From Bombyx mori (taxonomy: Eukaryota > Arthropoda > Insecta > Lepidoptera > Bombycidae), in assembly GCF_030269925.1 (NCBI RefSeq), contig NC_085117.1, forward strand, positions 13,020,731 through 13,084,730: a stretch of 64,000 bases of DNA, read 5' to 3'. Under the pieces are notes generated by a model. It was not told where the DNA came from. It did no database searches and worked only from the letters and a program-made list of their open reading frames with translations. How positions within the stretch are numbered: position 1 is the first letter of the stretch; each line of letters opens with the position of its first letter. Positions 9,680 through 19,087 of the stretch are shown one piece after another. Position numbers and translations under genes: made by a program.

Positions 9680-10330
9680 TCAATAGGGATGTAACGATGC
9701 ATAATGACCGTGATTTCCAGCCCCAAGATATCCACCGCCAAGATGTCCACCACCAAGATGTCCGCCAACAAGATGTCCGCTACCAAGATAGCCGCCACCA
9801 AGATGTCCGCCACCAAGATGCCCGCCGCCAAGATGTCCAGCTCCAAAATATCCACCGCCAAGATATCCACCACCAAGGCTTCCAACACCAAGATGTCCAG
9901 CGCCGAGGAGTACGGGACTGGCGACGAAAGATTTGCCTAGAAGAGGAGCAGCCTGTATAACAGGCGCAACAATCGGTTTCACAACGGGCAGTATAGGGGC
10001 AGCAACCACAGCAGGAGACGTATGGACGTCCAAGCGTGACTGATGAGACACAGCTACTGGGGCTACATGGGCTATGGGAGCCACGTGAGCAGCATGCGCC
10101 AATGGAGCAACCAGGTGTGGCGATCGCTTCAGAACGTGATGTCCAAAGGGCTTAGCCGGCAGTCCGTGTCCCAGCGATCCGTGTCCCAACCATCCATGTC
10201 CGCCATACCCGTGCACCGGATAAGGAGCCACAAACGCCGTTGAATGAATCGCGGCCGGTGCTACTAATGGTAGCACAGCATGACTGCTGCAAGCTGCAAC
10301 GCAAGCCAAAAACGAAATGAGACCAAACAT
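9680..10330 (-). CDS. cuticular protein with Gly-Gly-His-Leu repeats
   Basis: A 216-residue predicted secreted protein. Residues 1-18 (MFGLISFLACVAACSSHA) form a signal peptide. Residues 19-60 are rich in Ala, Pro, Gly and His. VLKR-S lies at 67-70, a SHQSR module (AVSHQSRLDVHTSPAVV) at 93-109, and from 143 to 202 there are twelve pentapeptides of the type G-G-G-H/Y-L. They are encoded by a 15-bp minisatellite at 9725-9904. The protein ends in Tyr rather than Trp. Composition suggests a Gly/His-rich cuticle protein. It is divergent from the gene at 10843, with 512 bp between the two ATGs, and lacks the leader motif found in ten other genes. The open frames on the other strand of the repeat are shadows. 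Confidence 0.82.
   Translation of the reverse strand: MFGLISFLACVAACSSHAVLPLVAPAAIHSTAFVAPYPVHGYGGHGWLGHGSLGHGLPAKPFGHHVLKRSPHLVAPLAHAAHVAPIAHVAPVAVSHQSRLDVHTSPAVVAAPILPVVKPIVAPVIQAAPLLGKSFVASPVLLGAGHLGVGSLGGGYLGGGYFGAGHLGGGHLGGGHLGGGYLGSGHLVGGHLGGGHLGGGYLGAGNHGHYASLHPY
9725..9904 (-). repeat. 15-bp coding minisatellite
   Basis: On the plus strand the unit is close to AAGATGTCCGCCACC, repeated about twelve times with substitutions that mostly swap His for Tyr at the variable codon. It encodes the GGGHL/GGGYL repeats. Length polymorphism between strains is likely. Confidence 0.85.
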
Positions 10331-10392
10331 GTCAAATGCTTGAAGTTTCGAATAGACTACTCGACTAATTTCCAGACATCGACTGACACCTT

Positions 10393-10398
10393 CTTATA
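10393..10398 (-). promoter_or_regulatory. possible TATA box of the 10330 gene
   Basis: On the minus strand TATAAG lies about 65 bp before the ATG. The only perfect TCAGT is too close (12 bp), so the start site would need to be a weaker TTAGTC about 30 bp downstream. Confidence 0.4.
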
Positions 10399-10784
10399 CT
10401 ACGTGTGATTCATAGTGACAGGATCAATAAAATAACAAATTTGCCATGGTATTGAACGCTGTGATTGTGGCGACAAAAAATTACGGAATTCGCTTTTTGT
10501 CGATACAGATTCAATGATTGCACGGCAATAGAACTCGGAAATCAAAACGAAATTTAATAACGATTATAAATATAACACTGATTTTTAATTTGTAATGCAC
10601 ATTATAATAAACAAACATAATAAACATTAACATACACCATGAAGTTAATATGCATAATCGGGTTCATCTCGATTCGGCCAGTGCCCTGAAGGCATGCGCT
10701 GTGACGCAACAACTCGTCCAATAAGAATCGACCGAGAACTTGACCTGTTGCGTCGTTGCTACGTATCAACAACCGTTACATGGC

Positions 10785-10792
10785 TATAAAAA
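10785..10792 (+). promoter_or_regulatory. TATA box of the 10843 gene
   Basis: TATAAAAA lies 58 bp before the ATG. There is no TCAGT initiator and no AACACAGACCAC leader, unlike most of the cluster. A GGTCAA half-site in reverse (CTTGACCTG) lies near 10739. Confidence 0.55.
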
Positions 10793-10842
10793 CTACGTTA
10801 CATCTGCCGCACGTAGCATTACGTCAAATAAACTTGCTCAAG

Positions 10843-11229
10843 ATGATTAGTCCGGTTTTTGTTGTGTGTCTCGTGTGTTCTATACAAGGTCGTCTTGCCC
10901 AGCTAATCTTCGCGGCTCCGAGTGCCTTTTCTCATCAATCACGTATCGATATTCAGCATTCTCCAGGATTTATATCAGCGCCGTTATCTTATGCTCCAGT
11001 GACGTCTATATTTTCGGGAAAAGCCGGGTCTAAAGAAACGATACTCTCGCCAGTGATTACTGAGACATACCTGACACCGATAGCTTTTGGATATTTTCAC
11101 AATTTACCGTTGTCAAGGGCGTTAGAACATCCAGTCTCCCTACAAAAAGTTCAAAGCCGAACCTTTGACAGAATGAAAGATGTTGATGATACAGGAGAAG
11201 GCGTGAAACAAGATAAACATGCAAATTAA
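10843..11229 (+). CDS. small secreted protein with one SHQSR module
   Basis: A 128-residue predicted secreted protein. The start is a hydrophobic signal peptide (MISPVFVVCLVCSIQG), followed by AFSHQSRIDIQHSP at 28-41, the module shared with the neighbouring cuticular proteins. The C-terminal half differs: less Ala-rich, charged, with VQSRTFDRMKDVDD near 105, and ending DKHAN. It has no dibasic KR-S site and no terminal Trp. The in-frame ATG at 10756 lies before the TATA box, so 10843 is preferred. AATAAA at 11555 would give a 3' UTR of about 330 nt. It is divergent from the gene at 10330. Whether it is a cuticle protein or a diverged secreted relative is uncertain. Confidence 0.65.
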   Translation: MISPVFVVCLVCSIQGRLAQLIFAAPSAFSHQSRIDIQHSPGFISAPLSYAPVTSIFSGKAGSKETILSPVITETYLTPIAFGYFHNLPLSRALEHPVSLQKVQSRTFDRMKDVDDTGEGVKQDKHAN

Positions 11230-11269
11230 AAATATAACAAGCTCCCGGACCAGGAAGAGTCGCCAATAT

Positions 11270-11935
11270 TTTTATTTATTTAGTCTTCATATTTCGTAGA
11301 ATGAGGTGTAATTTAGATTTATCTGGTGTAGAAAAATGTATTTTATTGATTATTGATATTTAATTATTGGAACCTTTAAAATTACTTTCCCACTGCCATG
11401 AATCTGAATTAACAATACTTTTTTTTTGTTTACGATCAAATGTGGGCTTAAAGCTATCTGATGATTAATGTTTACCACCGTCGCCGTTAGCATTGTCACT
11501 TTTCGAATTGTTCAAGTTCAATAACAAAAAATATATTAAAGTGTGCTTTTATTCAATAAAAAAATTCAATGATTTTTCAATTTTTTTTATTAATGTGTAG
11601 TTTTATTCCATATATATATATTTTTTTATTCCATTGTTTTTATTAAGTAAGTCATTTAGTAGTTACTTAAAATCTTGTATGTACTTGTAAAATATTTATT
11701 TTGTATAATAAAAATACCCGTAATGTTGAATATTAAAATTTATTTATTGTTTTAACTTTTACATGTAAATAATTCGATCGTGTTGGTAATGATAATTTGT
11801 GTCCATACCTTAATTTAACTTTCTTACATTTTTTGTGATTGTCACTTAAATCATGTATTAATGCTTTATCGAAATTATAGCTCTTGGCCCTTATCGATGA
11901 CTTCTTTTGTTGAAAAGTTAAGAATAACTAGCTTA
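11270..11935. other. 3' region between convergent genes
   Basis: Very AT-rich sequence holding the probable poly(A) signal of the gene at 10843 (11555). No coding pattern. Confidence 0.5.
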
Positions 11936-11948
11936 TTTTTATTTCCAC

Positions 11949-12659
11949 TTAAACGACGTGAGTTGAAATAGGAGCAGAGTACACCAGAGGTGTCGTGTAA
12001 GATGTAACAAGAGGAGCGCCGTGCAAATTGTAGCTGGACTGATGAGAGAAAACTCCTGGGAGAGCAGCGGTGTAAGTAGTAGGTACGGTGTAAGTTGTCG
12101 CCAGCACGGGGGCAGACCTCTTCTTGATCAGATGAGCTGCGACGGGAAGTGATGCAGTCGATGCGATCGGCACGGTCTGCACGAAGGGTGTCGTGTAGGT
12201 AGTGGCTCCAAGAGGGCCACTTGCGATGTAGGTGTTGGGAGTGATGTAGGAGCTAGGAGCGATGTAGCTCACGGGCCATTGTGGAGAGCGCTTCTTGATA
12301 AAATGAGCAGAATACGCAATAGGTTGCGAGATTAAAGGAATCGAAGAAACGTAGGAGGTCGAAGCCAGGAGAGGAGTTTTACCGTGGTAGGTGGTTGCTA
12401 CGACGGGAGAAATAGCAGAGTATGATGCAGGAGCGATATACGCAGCATGTGCAGCAGACCTCTTCTTGATGAAATGAGTGTAGCCATACGGTGTAGAGTA
12501 GACCAAGGGTGAGGGATGCACGACGCTGCTGGCCAGCTTACTGATAGTTGTAGATCCCGGAGAAACCACAGTTGTTAGGGACGTCACGGGAGGCGTCAAG
12601 AAGACTCCAGGCTCAGCAGCCGCGACAGCTAATAAAGCACACACTATCAACTTGAACAT
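11949..12659 (-). CDS. cuticular protein with three IKKRS repeats, left copy
   Basis: A 236-residue predicted secreted protein. The signal peptide is MFKLIVCALLAVAAA. The body is rich in Thr, Tyr, Pro, Ala, Ser and Val. Three H-F/L-IKKRS sites at residues 65-68, 122-125 and 179-182 are exactly 57 residues apart, each followed by a Tyr/Pro-rich segment (for example YIAPSSYITP), so the protein is an internal triplication. A FSHQSSYNLHGAPLV module lies near 204. The stop is followed within 6 bp by AATAAA (complement of 11938-11943). It forms a head-to-head pair with a nearly identical gene at 13616. Probably a cuticle protein that may be cut at its KKR sites. No terminal Trp. Confidence 0.85.
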   Translation of the reverse strand: MFKLIVCALLAVAAAEPGVFLTPPVTSLTTVVSPGSTTISKLASSVVHPSPLVYSTPYGYTHFIKKRSAAHAAYIAPASYSAISPVVATTYHGKTPLLASTSYVSSIPLISQPIAYSAHFIKKRSPQWPVSYIAPSSYITPNTYIASGPLGATTYTTPFVQTVPIASTASLPVAAHLIKKRSAPVLATTYTVPTTYTAALPGVFSHQSSYNLHGAPLVTSYTTPLVYSAPISTHVV

Positions 12660-12660
12660 T

Positions 12661-12714
12661 GTGGTCTACTAGAATCGACTGATGACTTGTACTGTGCGAC
12701 ACTTCGTATTTATA
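12661..12714 (-). promoter_or_regulatory. core promoter of the 12659 gene
   Basis: On the minus strand: TATAAATA (12707-12714), CATCAGTCG with TCAGT at 12678-12682, and the short leader TAGACCACAATG directly at the ATG, a variant of the cluster leader. Confidence 0.7.
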
Positions 12715-13009
12715 GAATATTATAAAAAAAAGTTAAGGGCGACATTATTTGCAAACCGGTGCGAGGCACCAGGAAGTTGATATTTACAATGGACGAGGCC
12801 GATCAGTAGATTTTCAGGTCAGTTCATCAACTTAGCTATGAACGCAATTACATTACGAAAATAAAACTATGAAAATTTAAGTGCATCATGTTAGTGATCG
12901 GAACTTATAAATTTCTTGGTTTCGCATATATTTCTTTTGTACTTTTCTCACTATATTTTCGCTTTAAACGTTTTTCATTAGGAATATTATAGTTTATATT
13001 TGAGAACTC

Positions 13010-13301
13010 TTTTTTTTTTTATTGCTTAGGTGGGTGGACGAGCTCACAGCCCACCTGGTGTTAAGTGGTTACTGGAGCCCATAGACATCTACAACGTAAA
13101 TGCGCCACCCACCTTGAGATATAAGTTCTAAGGTCTCAGTATAGTTACAAGGGCTGTCCTACCCCTTAAACCAAAACGCATTACTGCTTCACGACAGAAA
13201 TAGACGGGGTGGTGGTACCTACCCGTGCTGACTCAGAAGAGGTCCTACCACCAGTAATTACGCAAATTAGAATTTTGTGGGTTGCATTTTTATTACACTA
13301 A
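13010..13301 (-). repeat. Bm1-like SINE, tRNA head missing
   Basis: The T-run at 13010-13020, then the standard body through CCTACCACCAGTAATTACGC and TTTTATTACAC. It sits in the loop between the two inverted cuticle genes and is the main sequence there. Confidence 0.85.
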
Positions 13302-13552
13302 GTCAATACTGTTTCCTGAAAAGAATTAAAAATATGGTTGACGTACGTAAGTATCTGTGTTTCTTATAAAATATTATACATGTACATTGACATATAGGTG
13401 ACTGTGTGAAATACCAATTAACTTAACCTTTTATTTGCTTTAATCCTTTATTAAGATACGTGTAAATATCACTGGACTTATTGGAAGCGCTCATAGCCCG
13501 CACCGGTTTGCAAAACGAGATCGTGTTTAACTTTTGTAACATGTACCTTTGA

Positions 13553-13614
13553 TATAAATACGAAGTGTTGCATATATTAAGGTATCAGTTGATTAAACAA
13601 ACAACTTAGACCAC
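13553..13614 (+). promoter_or_regulatory. core promoter of the 13616 gene
   Basis: TATAAATA 13553-13560, TATCAGTTG with TCAGT at 13585-13589, and leader TTAGACCAC 13606-13614 touching the ATG. Confidence 0.7.
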
Positions 13615-13615
13615 A

Positions 13616-14329
13616 ATGTTCAAGTTGATAGTGTGTGCTTTATTAGCTGTCGCGGCTGCTGAGCCTGGAGTCTTCCTGACGCCTCCCGTGACGTCCCTAA
13701 CAACTGTGGTTTCTCCGGGATCTACAACCATCAGTAAGCTGGCCAGCAGCGTCGTGCATCCCTCACCCTTGGTCTACTCTACACCGTATGGCTACACTCA
13801 TTTCATCAAGAAGCGGTCTGCTCCCTTAGCGCATGCTGCGTATATCGCTCCTGTAGCATACTCTGCTATTTCTCCCGTCGTAGCAACCACCTACCACGGT
13901 AAAACTCCTCTCCTGGCTTCGACCTCCTACGTTTCTTCGACTCCTTTAATCTCGCAACCTATTGCGTATTCCGCTCACTTTATCAAGAAGCGCTCTCCAC
14001 AATGGCCCGTGAGCTACATCGCTCCTAGCTCCTACATCACTCCCAACACCTACATCGCAAGTGGCCCTCTTGGAGCCACTACCTACACGACACCCTTCGT
14101 GCAGACCGTGCCGATCGCATCGACTGCATCACTTCCCGTCGCAACTCATCTGATCAAGAAGAGGTCTGCACCCGTTCTGGCCACAACTTACACCGCACCT
14201 ACTACTTACACCGCTGCTCTGCCAGGAGTTTTTTCTCATCAATCCAACTACAATTTGCACGGCGCTCCTCTTGTTACATCTTACACACCTCTGGTGTACT
14301 CTGCTCCAATTTCAACTCATGTTATTTAA
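13616..14329 (+). CDS. cuticular protein with three IKKRS repeats, right copy
   Basis: A 237-residue mirror copy of the gene at 12659, with the same signal peptide and the same three IKKRS sites (65-68, 124-127, 181-184). It differs at about ten positions: a two-residue insertion after the first site (AAHAAY becomes APLAHAAY), Ile to Thr, Ala to Thr, Val to Ala, Ser to Asn, loss of one Thr near the C-terminus, and Val to Ile at the end. Silent sites are almost all identical, although the promoters only partly match. AATAAA signals are at 14443 and 14454. Probable secreted cuticle protein. Confidence 0.85.
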   Translation: MFKLIVCALLAVAAAEPGVFLTPPVTSLTTVVSPGSTTISKLASSVVHPSPLVYSTPYGYTHFIKKRSAPLAHAAYIAPVAYSAISPVVATTYHGKTPLLASTSYVSSTPLISQPIAYSAHFIKKRSPQWPVSYIAPSSYITPNTYIASGPLGATTYTTPFVQTVPIASTASLPVATHLIKKRSAPVLATTYTAPTTYTAALPGVFSHQSNYNLHGAPLVTSYTPLVYSAPISTHVI

Positions 14330-14461
14330 GTGGAAATGAAGAATAACAAACACAGTGATTCCGACAAAGCGGTTTTACGTAATACTACAACGATGACACT
14401 ACTGCGACCATCTTCATTTGTTAATCTAATTAATTAAAACGAAATAAAATCTGAATAAATC

Positions 14462-15200
14462 TTTAAAATGTGTTTTATTATATGAATCTCATATCACATG
14501 CGTAGCACTCAACTCAATGACACTACATAAATTTTACAGCATCTCCACATTGTACGATATTTCGAGTAAACTACGTCTTCGTTCCATAATTGCACGAAAG
14601 AGAAATTTTGTTACACCAAATAGACCTCAACCAATTGAATAAAAACATAAAGATTGGTTCAGGATTAACTAAAAAAAAAACCGAACAGATTTCTCGAAAT
14701 ATTCTCCTTCTTTTTTTGAAAATGATCACCACCCATGACGTCTGGGTTCGATTTATCGACCGAAATCTGTATTTGGGCTTTTTCGTAACCGAAATCTCAG
14801 TTTAACTTAAAATTTTGTGCACTTTTTTCGGCATTTTTTCACATACCCCCGGCTCTAAAATCAATTTCCCTCCAGGTGTTTCCTGTTGGATTTTACACAC
14901 AACTGTCACTAAAGGCATAAACATAGAGGTCTCTCTTAAAATAAATGAAAAACTTGTTTTACTGAATAAATTAGCACAGTAGGTATAGTCAGTTATTAAA
15001 GAGATTTTTGCTCTATAAATACAATGCGGTGCTTTTGTACAGACTACAGGAAATTATTATTGGAAATGGACAATATTTGGCATTTGTTATAATATAAAAA
15101 TACAGTAGAATTGAGAACGTCCTCCTTCGTTGAAGTCGGTTAAAGGAAAGTATGTCAATGAAAACAAATTCTAAGAACGAATAATTAACACCACTTTGAA
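14462..15200. other. intergenic, AT-rich
   Basis: No gene seen. At about 15119-15150, CCTCCTTCGTTGAAGTCGG resembles, in reverse complement, the phrase ACCGACTTCAAAAGAGG near 33780, a widespread lepidopteran repeat end. Confidence 0.45.
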
Positions 15201-15201
15201 A

Positions 15202-15224
15202 GTCGTTGTGGCCTAAAGGATAAG
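15202..15224 (+). repeat. head of a tRNA-derived SINE, cut by a LINE
   Basis: GTCGTTGTGGCCTAAAGGAT is the first part of the Bm1-like head, including the box A-like region. The rest of the head (box B side) appears at 16869 after the LINE. Confidence 0.65.
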
Positions 15225-16860
15225 AAGTATTAAGTGTGGTGTATTTCCTGACTTAATGAAACGTAGTAAAGTGATTCCTCTTTTTAAATCTGGTAGTACT
15301 GATGACCCCTTTAACTATAGACCTATTTCAGTACTCCCTACGTTGAGTAAAATCTTTGAAAAAATTATTTTGACACAACTTTTAAACATTTTAATTCAAA
15401 TAACCTGCTTCATAATAAACAATTCGGGTTTATAAGGGGTCGCTCTACAACTGATGCAGGTGCTTATCTAATCAAAAATATCTTTCAATCTTGGGAGGAA
15501 TCGCATGATTGTCTTGGAATTTTCTGTGACTTATCCAAAGCATTTGACTGTGTTGAACATGAAACATTGGTGAGGAAACTACATCACTATGGTATTAGGG
15601 ATGGTGCATTGGAACTTATTACTTCCTATTTATCAGGAAGGATACAAACAGTAGATGTGAAAGGTAATAGATCTTCAGGCATCACGTTGAAAATGGGTGT
15701 ACCTCAGGGTTCCATTTTGGGTCCTTTTTTATTTCTAAGATATATAAACGATTTGCCTAGTTTTATTGAGTTCCGACACGAGGTCATATTATTCGCAGAT
15801 GATACATCTTTATTATTTAAAATTAAACGACAATTACAAGTCTATGACGAAGTGAATGATGCGATTTCGTGTGTGGTTCATTGGTTCCGTATCAATAACC
15901 TATTATTGAATAGTAAGAAAACTAAATGTATTAAATTTACTTTAAAATGTATTAAATCATCTTTAAATGTGAGACAAGTAGATAGTAATGTAATTGTTTC
16001 TGAGGAATCATTGGAGCTTGTTGAGTCAACCTTATTTCTTGGTATAACAGTGGACTCCAAACTGCAGTGGGGACCTCATATTCATAAATTGGCGAGTAAG
16101 CTCAGCTCTGCAGCATACGCAGTAAAAAAAATTTGGATGTTAACAAATGCGGACAAGGCTCGTTTAGTTTACTTTAGTTACTTCCACAGTGTCATGTCCT
16201 ATGGCATTTTGCTATGGGGCAATGCGGCCGATGTAGAAATGATATTTATTCTGCAGGAAAAAGCTATACGTGCTATTTATAACATGCACTGAAGGGAATC
16301 CCTGAGGGAAAAATTTAAAGAAATTAAAGTTCTCACTATGCCATCCCAGTATATCTTTGAAAATTTGATGTATGTTCGTAAACATATTGAGAAGTTTCCT
16401 AAAATGTCGGACATACATAATAGAAATACTAGGAACAAACACAAGCTTGTTGTGCGGATGAGTAGGTTACATAAGATACGAAATTCATTCGGGTGTTTGT
16501 CTGTGCGCCTGTACAACAAAATCCCACAAGATGTTCAGAACCTACATACCTATATACATAGGTTTAAGAAAACTATTAAAGAACATCTGTGCAATAAAGC
16601 TTACTATAAAGTCAATGATTATCTAGAAGATTGCACAAAGTGGGAATGAGTTGCTCGCTCCGGACATTTCAGTATTGTAATAATTGTTATGTTATAAAAT
16701 CTAATATTTCAAAAAAAAAGACATGCCCGCTGAGTTTCTTGCCAATTCTTCTCAGGACGGAGGCTAATTCTTTTGAATTGGCGGTAGTTCTTTTTACGTT
16801 CAACAAGTATGTACTTTCATTTATGTTGAATAAAACTTTTTTGATTTGATTTGATTTGAT
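15225..16860 (+). mobile_element. Jockey-like LINE, 5' truncated and broken
   Basis: The element is recognisable from FPDLMKRSKVIPLFKSG and YRPISVLPTLSKIFEKI (about 15245-15365), with frameshifts near 15390-15540. A clean frame 15567-16292 follows with reverse transcriptase motifs GVPQGSILGPFLF and FADDTSLLF. A stop at 16290 interrupts the C-terminal region, which continues at 16338-16649 (MSDIHNRNTRNKHKLVV). The 3' end is a repeated TTGAT tail at about 16830-16860. A second, shorter copy lies at 33790 (-). It is dead because it lacks the endonuclease and has stops. Confidence 0.85.
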
Positions 16861-16868
16861 TACTACTT

Positions 16869-16918
16869 GTAGACGCCCGGTGCAATCGTATCTAGCGATG
16901 CAACGGTGTTAGGGTCCC
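16869..16918 (+). repeat. rest of the interrupted SINE head
   Basis: AGACGCCCGGTGCAATCG, then CTAGCGATGCAACGGTG, continues the SINE head started at 15202. Similarity fades after about 16918. Confidence 0.55.
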
Positions 16919-17034
16919 ACAGCCAGCCACAGCAGTCCAGCCATAAGTTCTGTTACAAATGAAAATGCATTTTTTTTAATGAAATAAAGTAATGATATTA
17001 TAAAAATTTATACCTACATACTTATTACACTTTC

Positions 17035-17720
17035 AGCAATAAAAAAATAAAAAATTATACTTGAAATGGCCACCTTTGGCTTTTATACAGACTTTTAATC
17101 TGTTTGGCCACGAATCTATGGAATAACGCACTGTTTCCAAGGGAAATTTCGCCACTGCTTGCTCCAAATATTTTTTTAAGAGACTCAATATCGCCGTGTC
17201 GTTTAGAGCAGGCCATGTAAAACTGACCATAATTTGAAGTCTAAAGGGTTGAGATCTGGGCTAGATGAGGGCCTGTCTTCAGCTCTTATAAAGCCCGGAA
17301 CGTTGGTTTCAAGCCAGGCTGGGTAGTTTGTGCCTTGTGACCAGGTGCAGAGCCCTGCTGGAAAGTCCACGGTATATTTTTAAAAAGTGTATTGCTGAGA
17401 GGTTTCACTACATGATCCAAGACTGTATCTTGATACACTTTGGATGAAGTTTTCACTCCTTTTCACAAAAATGTAGTTTTGTGACTCCTTGATAAGACAC
17501 GCCCCACCAAACCATCACTGACGCAGGATGATAACCACGTTGTAACTTTCCGACCACTTGAGCAGGTTCTTTACATACACTTTATCATTTTTCTTATTGT
17601 AGTGTTCTTCAATCGTGAAATTTTTTCATCAGGGTCAGAGTCTTAGCGGGAATCTTCATTTCTCGCAATAAGATTTTTGCTTCCTAATGGGGTTTCGACG
17701 AATTCTGGCTTTAACAGAAG
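17035..17720 (-). pseudogene. decayed maT-like (D,D37D) transposase
   Basis: In complement and with many stops and shifts, the sequence reads EEHYNKKNDKVY near 17600, then SSSPDLNPLD near 17245-17275 and a C-terminal tail near 17060-17150. This is the layout of the transposases at 30121 and 34799 but clearly a more distant family member. Its ends are not resolved. Confidence 0.7.
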
Positions 17721-17724
17721 AAAT

Positions 17725-18420
17725 TTAAGAGAATTTATCATTTTATCTCTTCTACACACACAAACTTACAAATCACTTTTTATTATTCTCTCATACTCTC
17801 ATATAATATTTCTTTCGTTATTCTGTTTTTATTTCTGAATGATATTTAAACAATGACATTGTACTTGATATTTCGAAAACGATGTGTTGGTATTTCTTAG
17901 AATACATTGTTTATTATATCTTTCTTTTTTACCTGCGCTAAAATTTTCGGAACACTTTGACAGTTAAAACGTAATAAGAATCCGTTAAATAATAGTGTTT
18001 ATAGAATTTATGCATAATCACAAAATAATGAACTCGCACCGACGACCCTCGTGTTCATTTCTACGGCGTAGAAGGTAGAAGTCAAGCGATTTGGATAAAA
18101 AGATGGAAAAACCGTCATTATTATTATTATTATTTGAAGTAATCGGGGCCTAATGAATAGGACGCCTGGTGCATTAATATCGAGCGCTACCTATGCTCGT
18201 CAAGGGTAATAAAAAATTAAATAATAATAATATAATTTATATACATAACAATTGTAAGTGTATTACACGATAGTCACAAGGAAATGTGGCCTGGTTACAA
18301 TAACATGAAATAAAGTGATACTATCAACAACAAAAGCACTGGTGAGTGCAAAATAAGCTCCGTAAATGTCGCACGCTTCAAGCGAACGAAATGAACTTCA
18401 ATTACTTATGTAGATTTAAA
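17725..18420. other. intergenic, AT-rich
   Basis: ATT triplet runs near 18118-18135. GGACGCCTGGTGCATT at about 18160 is a weak echo of a SINE head. No gene. Confidence 0.45.
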
Positions 18421-18422
18421 AC

Positions 18423-18445
18423 AAAAGTAGTCACTTCATGGTCAA
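18423..18445 (+). promoter_or_regulatory. upstream element shared with the 27941 gene
   Basis: AAAAGTAG followed by TTCATGGTCAA, about 58 bp before the TATA box. The same pair recurs at 27791-27810 although the sequence between it and the start site has diverged. GGTCA is a nuclear-receptor half-site. Confidence 0.4.
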
Positions 18446-18492
18446 CGATGTTTTCCTACAGACTATCTGTGTGTCGCAAATCTAAATACGAC

Positions 18493-18559
18493 TATATAAA
18501 CCTGTAGTGGCGAAGAAAATGCATCAGTTGTTGAGAATTACACACGCAACACAGACCAC
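18493..18559 (+). promoter_or_regulatory. core promoter and leader of the 18567 gene
   Basis: TATATAAA 18493-18500, GCATCAGTTG with TCAGT 18524-18528, leader AACACAGACCAC 18548-18559. Confidence 0.75.
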
Positions 18560-18566
18560 TTACAGA

Positions 18567-18980
18567 ATGATGAAGCTGGTGGTGTTGTCCTGCATGTTGG
18601 CGGCCGTATATGGCGGACTCGTGGCGCCCATCGCCTACACCGCACCGCTTGCATACACCGCACCGTTGATCGCGCCCTTGGGCAACTACAGAGGGCCGCT
18701 GTCCCTTGCCCCCGGCCAGCCCGCCAACGTCCTCGGCGCTGACGGCAGGCCCCTCGACACTCTCGAAGTTAACTTGGACCGCGCGGCGCACTACACCAGC
18801 AAAGCTCTCGGCGTCCACCTGTTGAAGAAGCGCTCTGCCGTCATCGCACCCATCAGCACCGTCGCCGTCGCACACTCACCACTGATCACCCCGGCCGCTC
18901 ACATCGCCTACAGCGCTCCCCTCGCTACTGCCCACTATGCGCCTCTAACCTACGCCGCTGGCCCCATTGTGCACTGGTAG
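18567..18980 (+). CDS. cuticular protein, PLDT-module type, short form copy 1
   Basis: A 137-residue predicted secreted protein. MMKLVVLSCMLAAVYG is the signal peptide (either of two adjacent ATGs, 18567 or 18570, could be used). The body has AYTAPLAYTAPL repeats, then NYRGPLSLAPGQPANVLGAD and GRPLDTLEVNLDRAAHYTSKAL (residues about 40-81), a dibasic HLLKKR-S site at 87-90, and an Ala/Pro/Tyr/His tail ending in Trp. AATAAA is at 19029-19034. It is almost identical to the gene at 27941 from the initiator to the stop. Function inferred as cuticle structural protein; no RR domain. Confidence 0.85.
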   Translation: MMKLVVLSCMLAAVYGGLVAPIAYTAPLAYTAPLIAPLGNYRGPLSLAPGQPANVLGADGRPLDTLEVNLDRAAHYTSKALGVHLLKKRSAVIAPISTVAVAHSPLITPAAHIAYSAPLATAHYAPLTYAAGPIVHW

Positions 18981-19087
18981 ATTAATCGAATTGTTAGTAA
19001 GTTGACAAAATGTAAATATCCGAAACAAAATAAACGACAAATTCATTTTCAATTTATGTACTTAATCATTTTTAAAACATTTAATCT

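Noticed and set aside
9722..9905. CRISPR-like array
   Set aside because: The 15-bp units are contiguous without spacers and in frame with a cuticular CDS; the organism is a eukaryote.
9697..9960. Plus-strand ORFs with repeated QDVHHQDVRQ or TKMSATKMSA motifs
   Set aside because: Readings of the opposite strand of the GGGHL minisatellite; the minus-strand frame has the signal peptide and cuticular modules.
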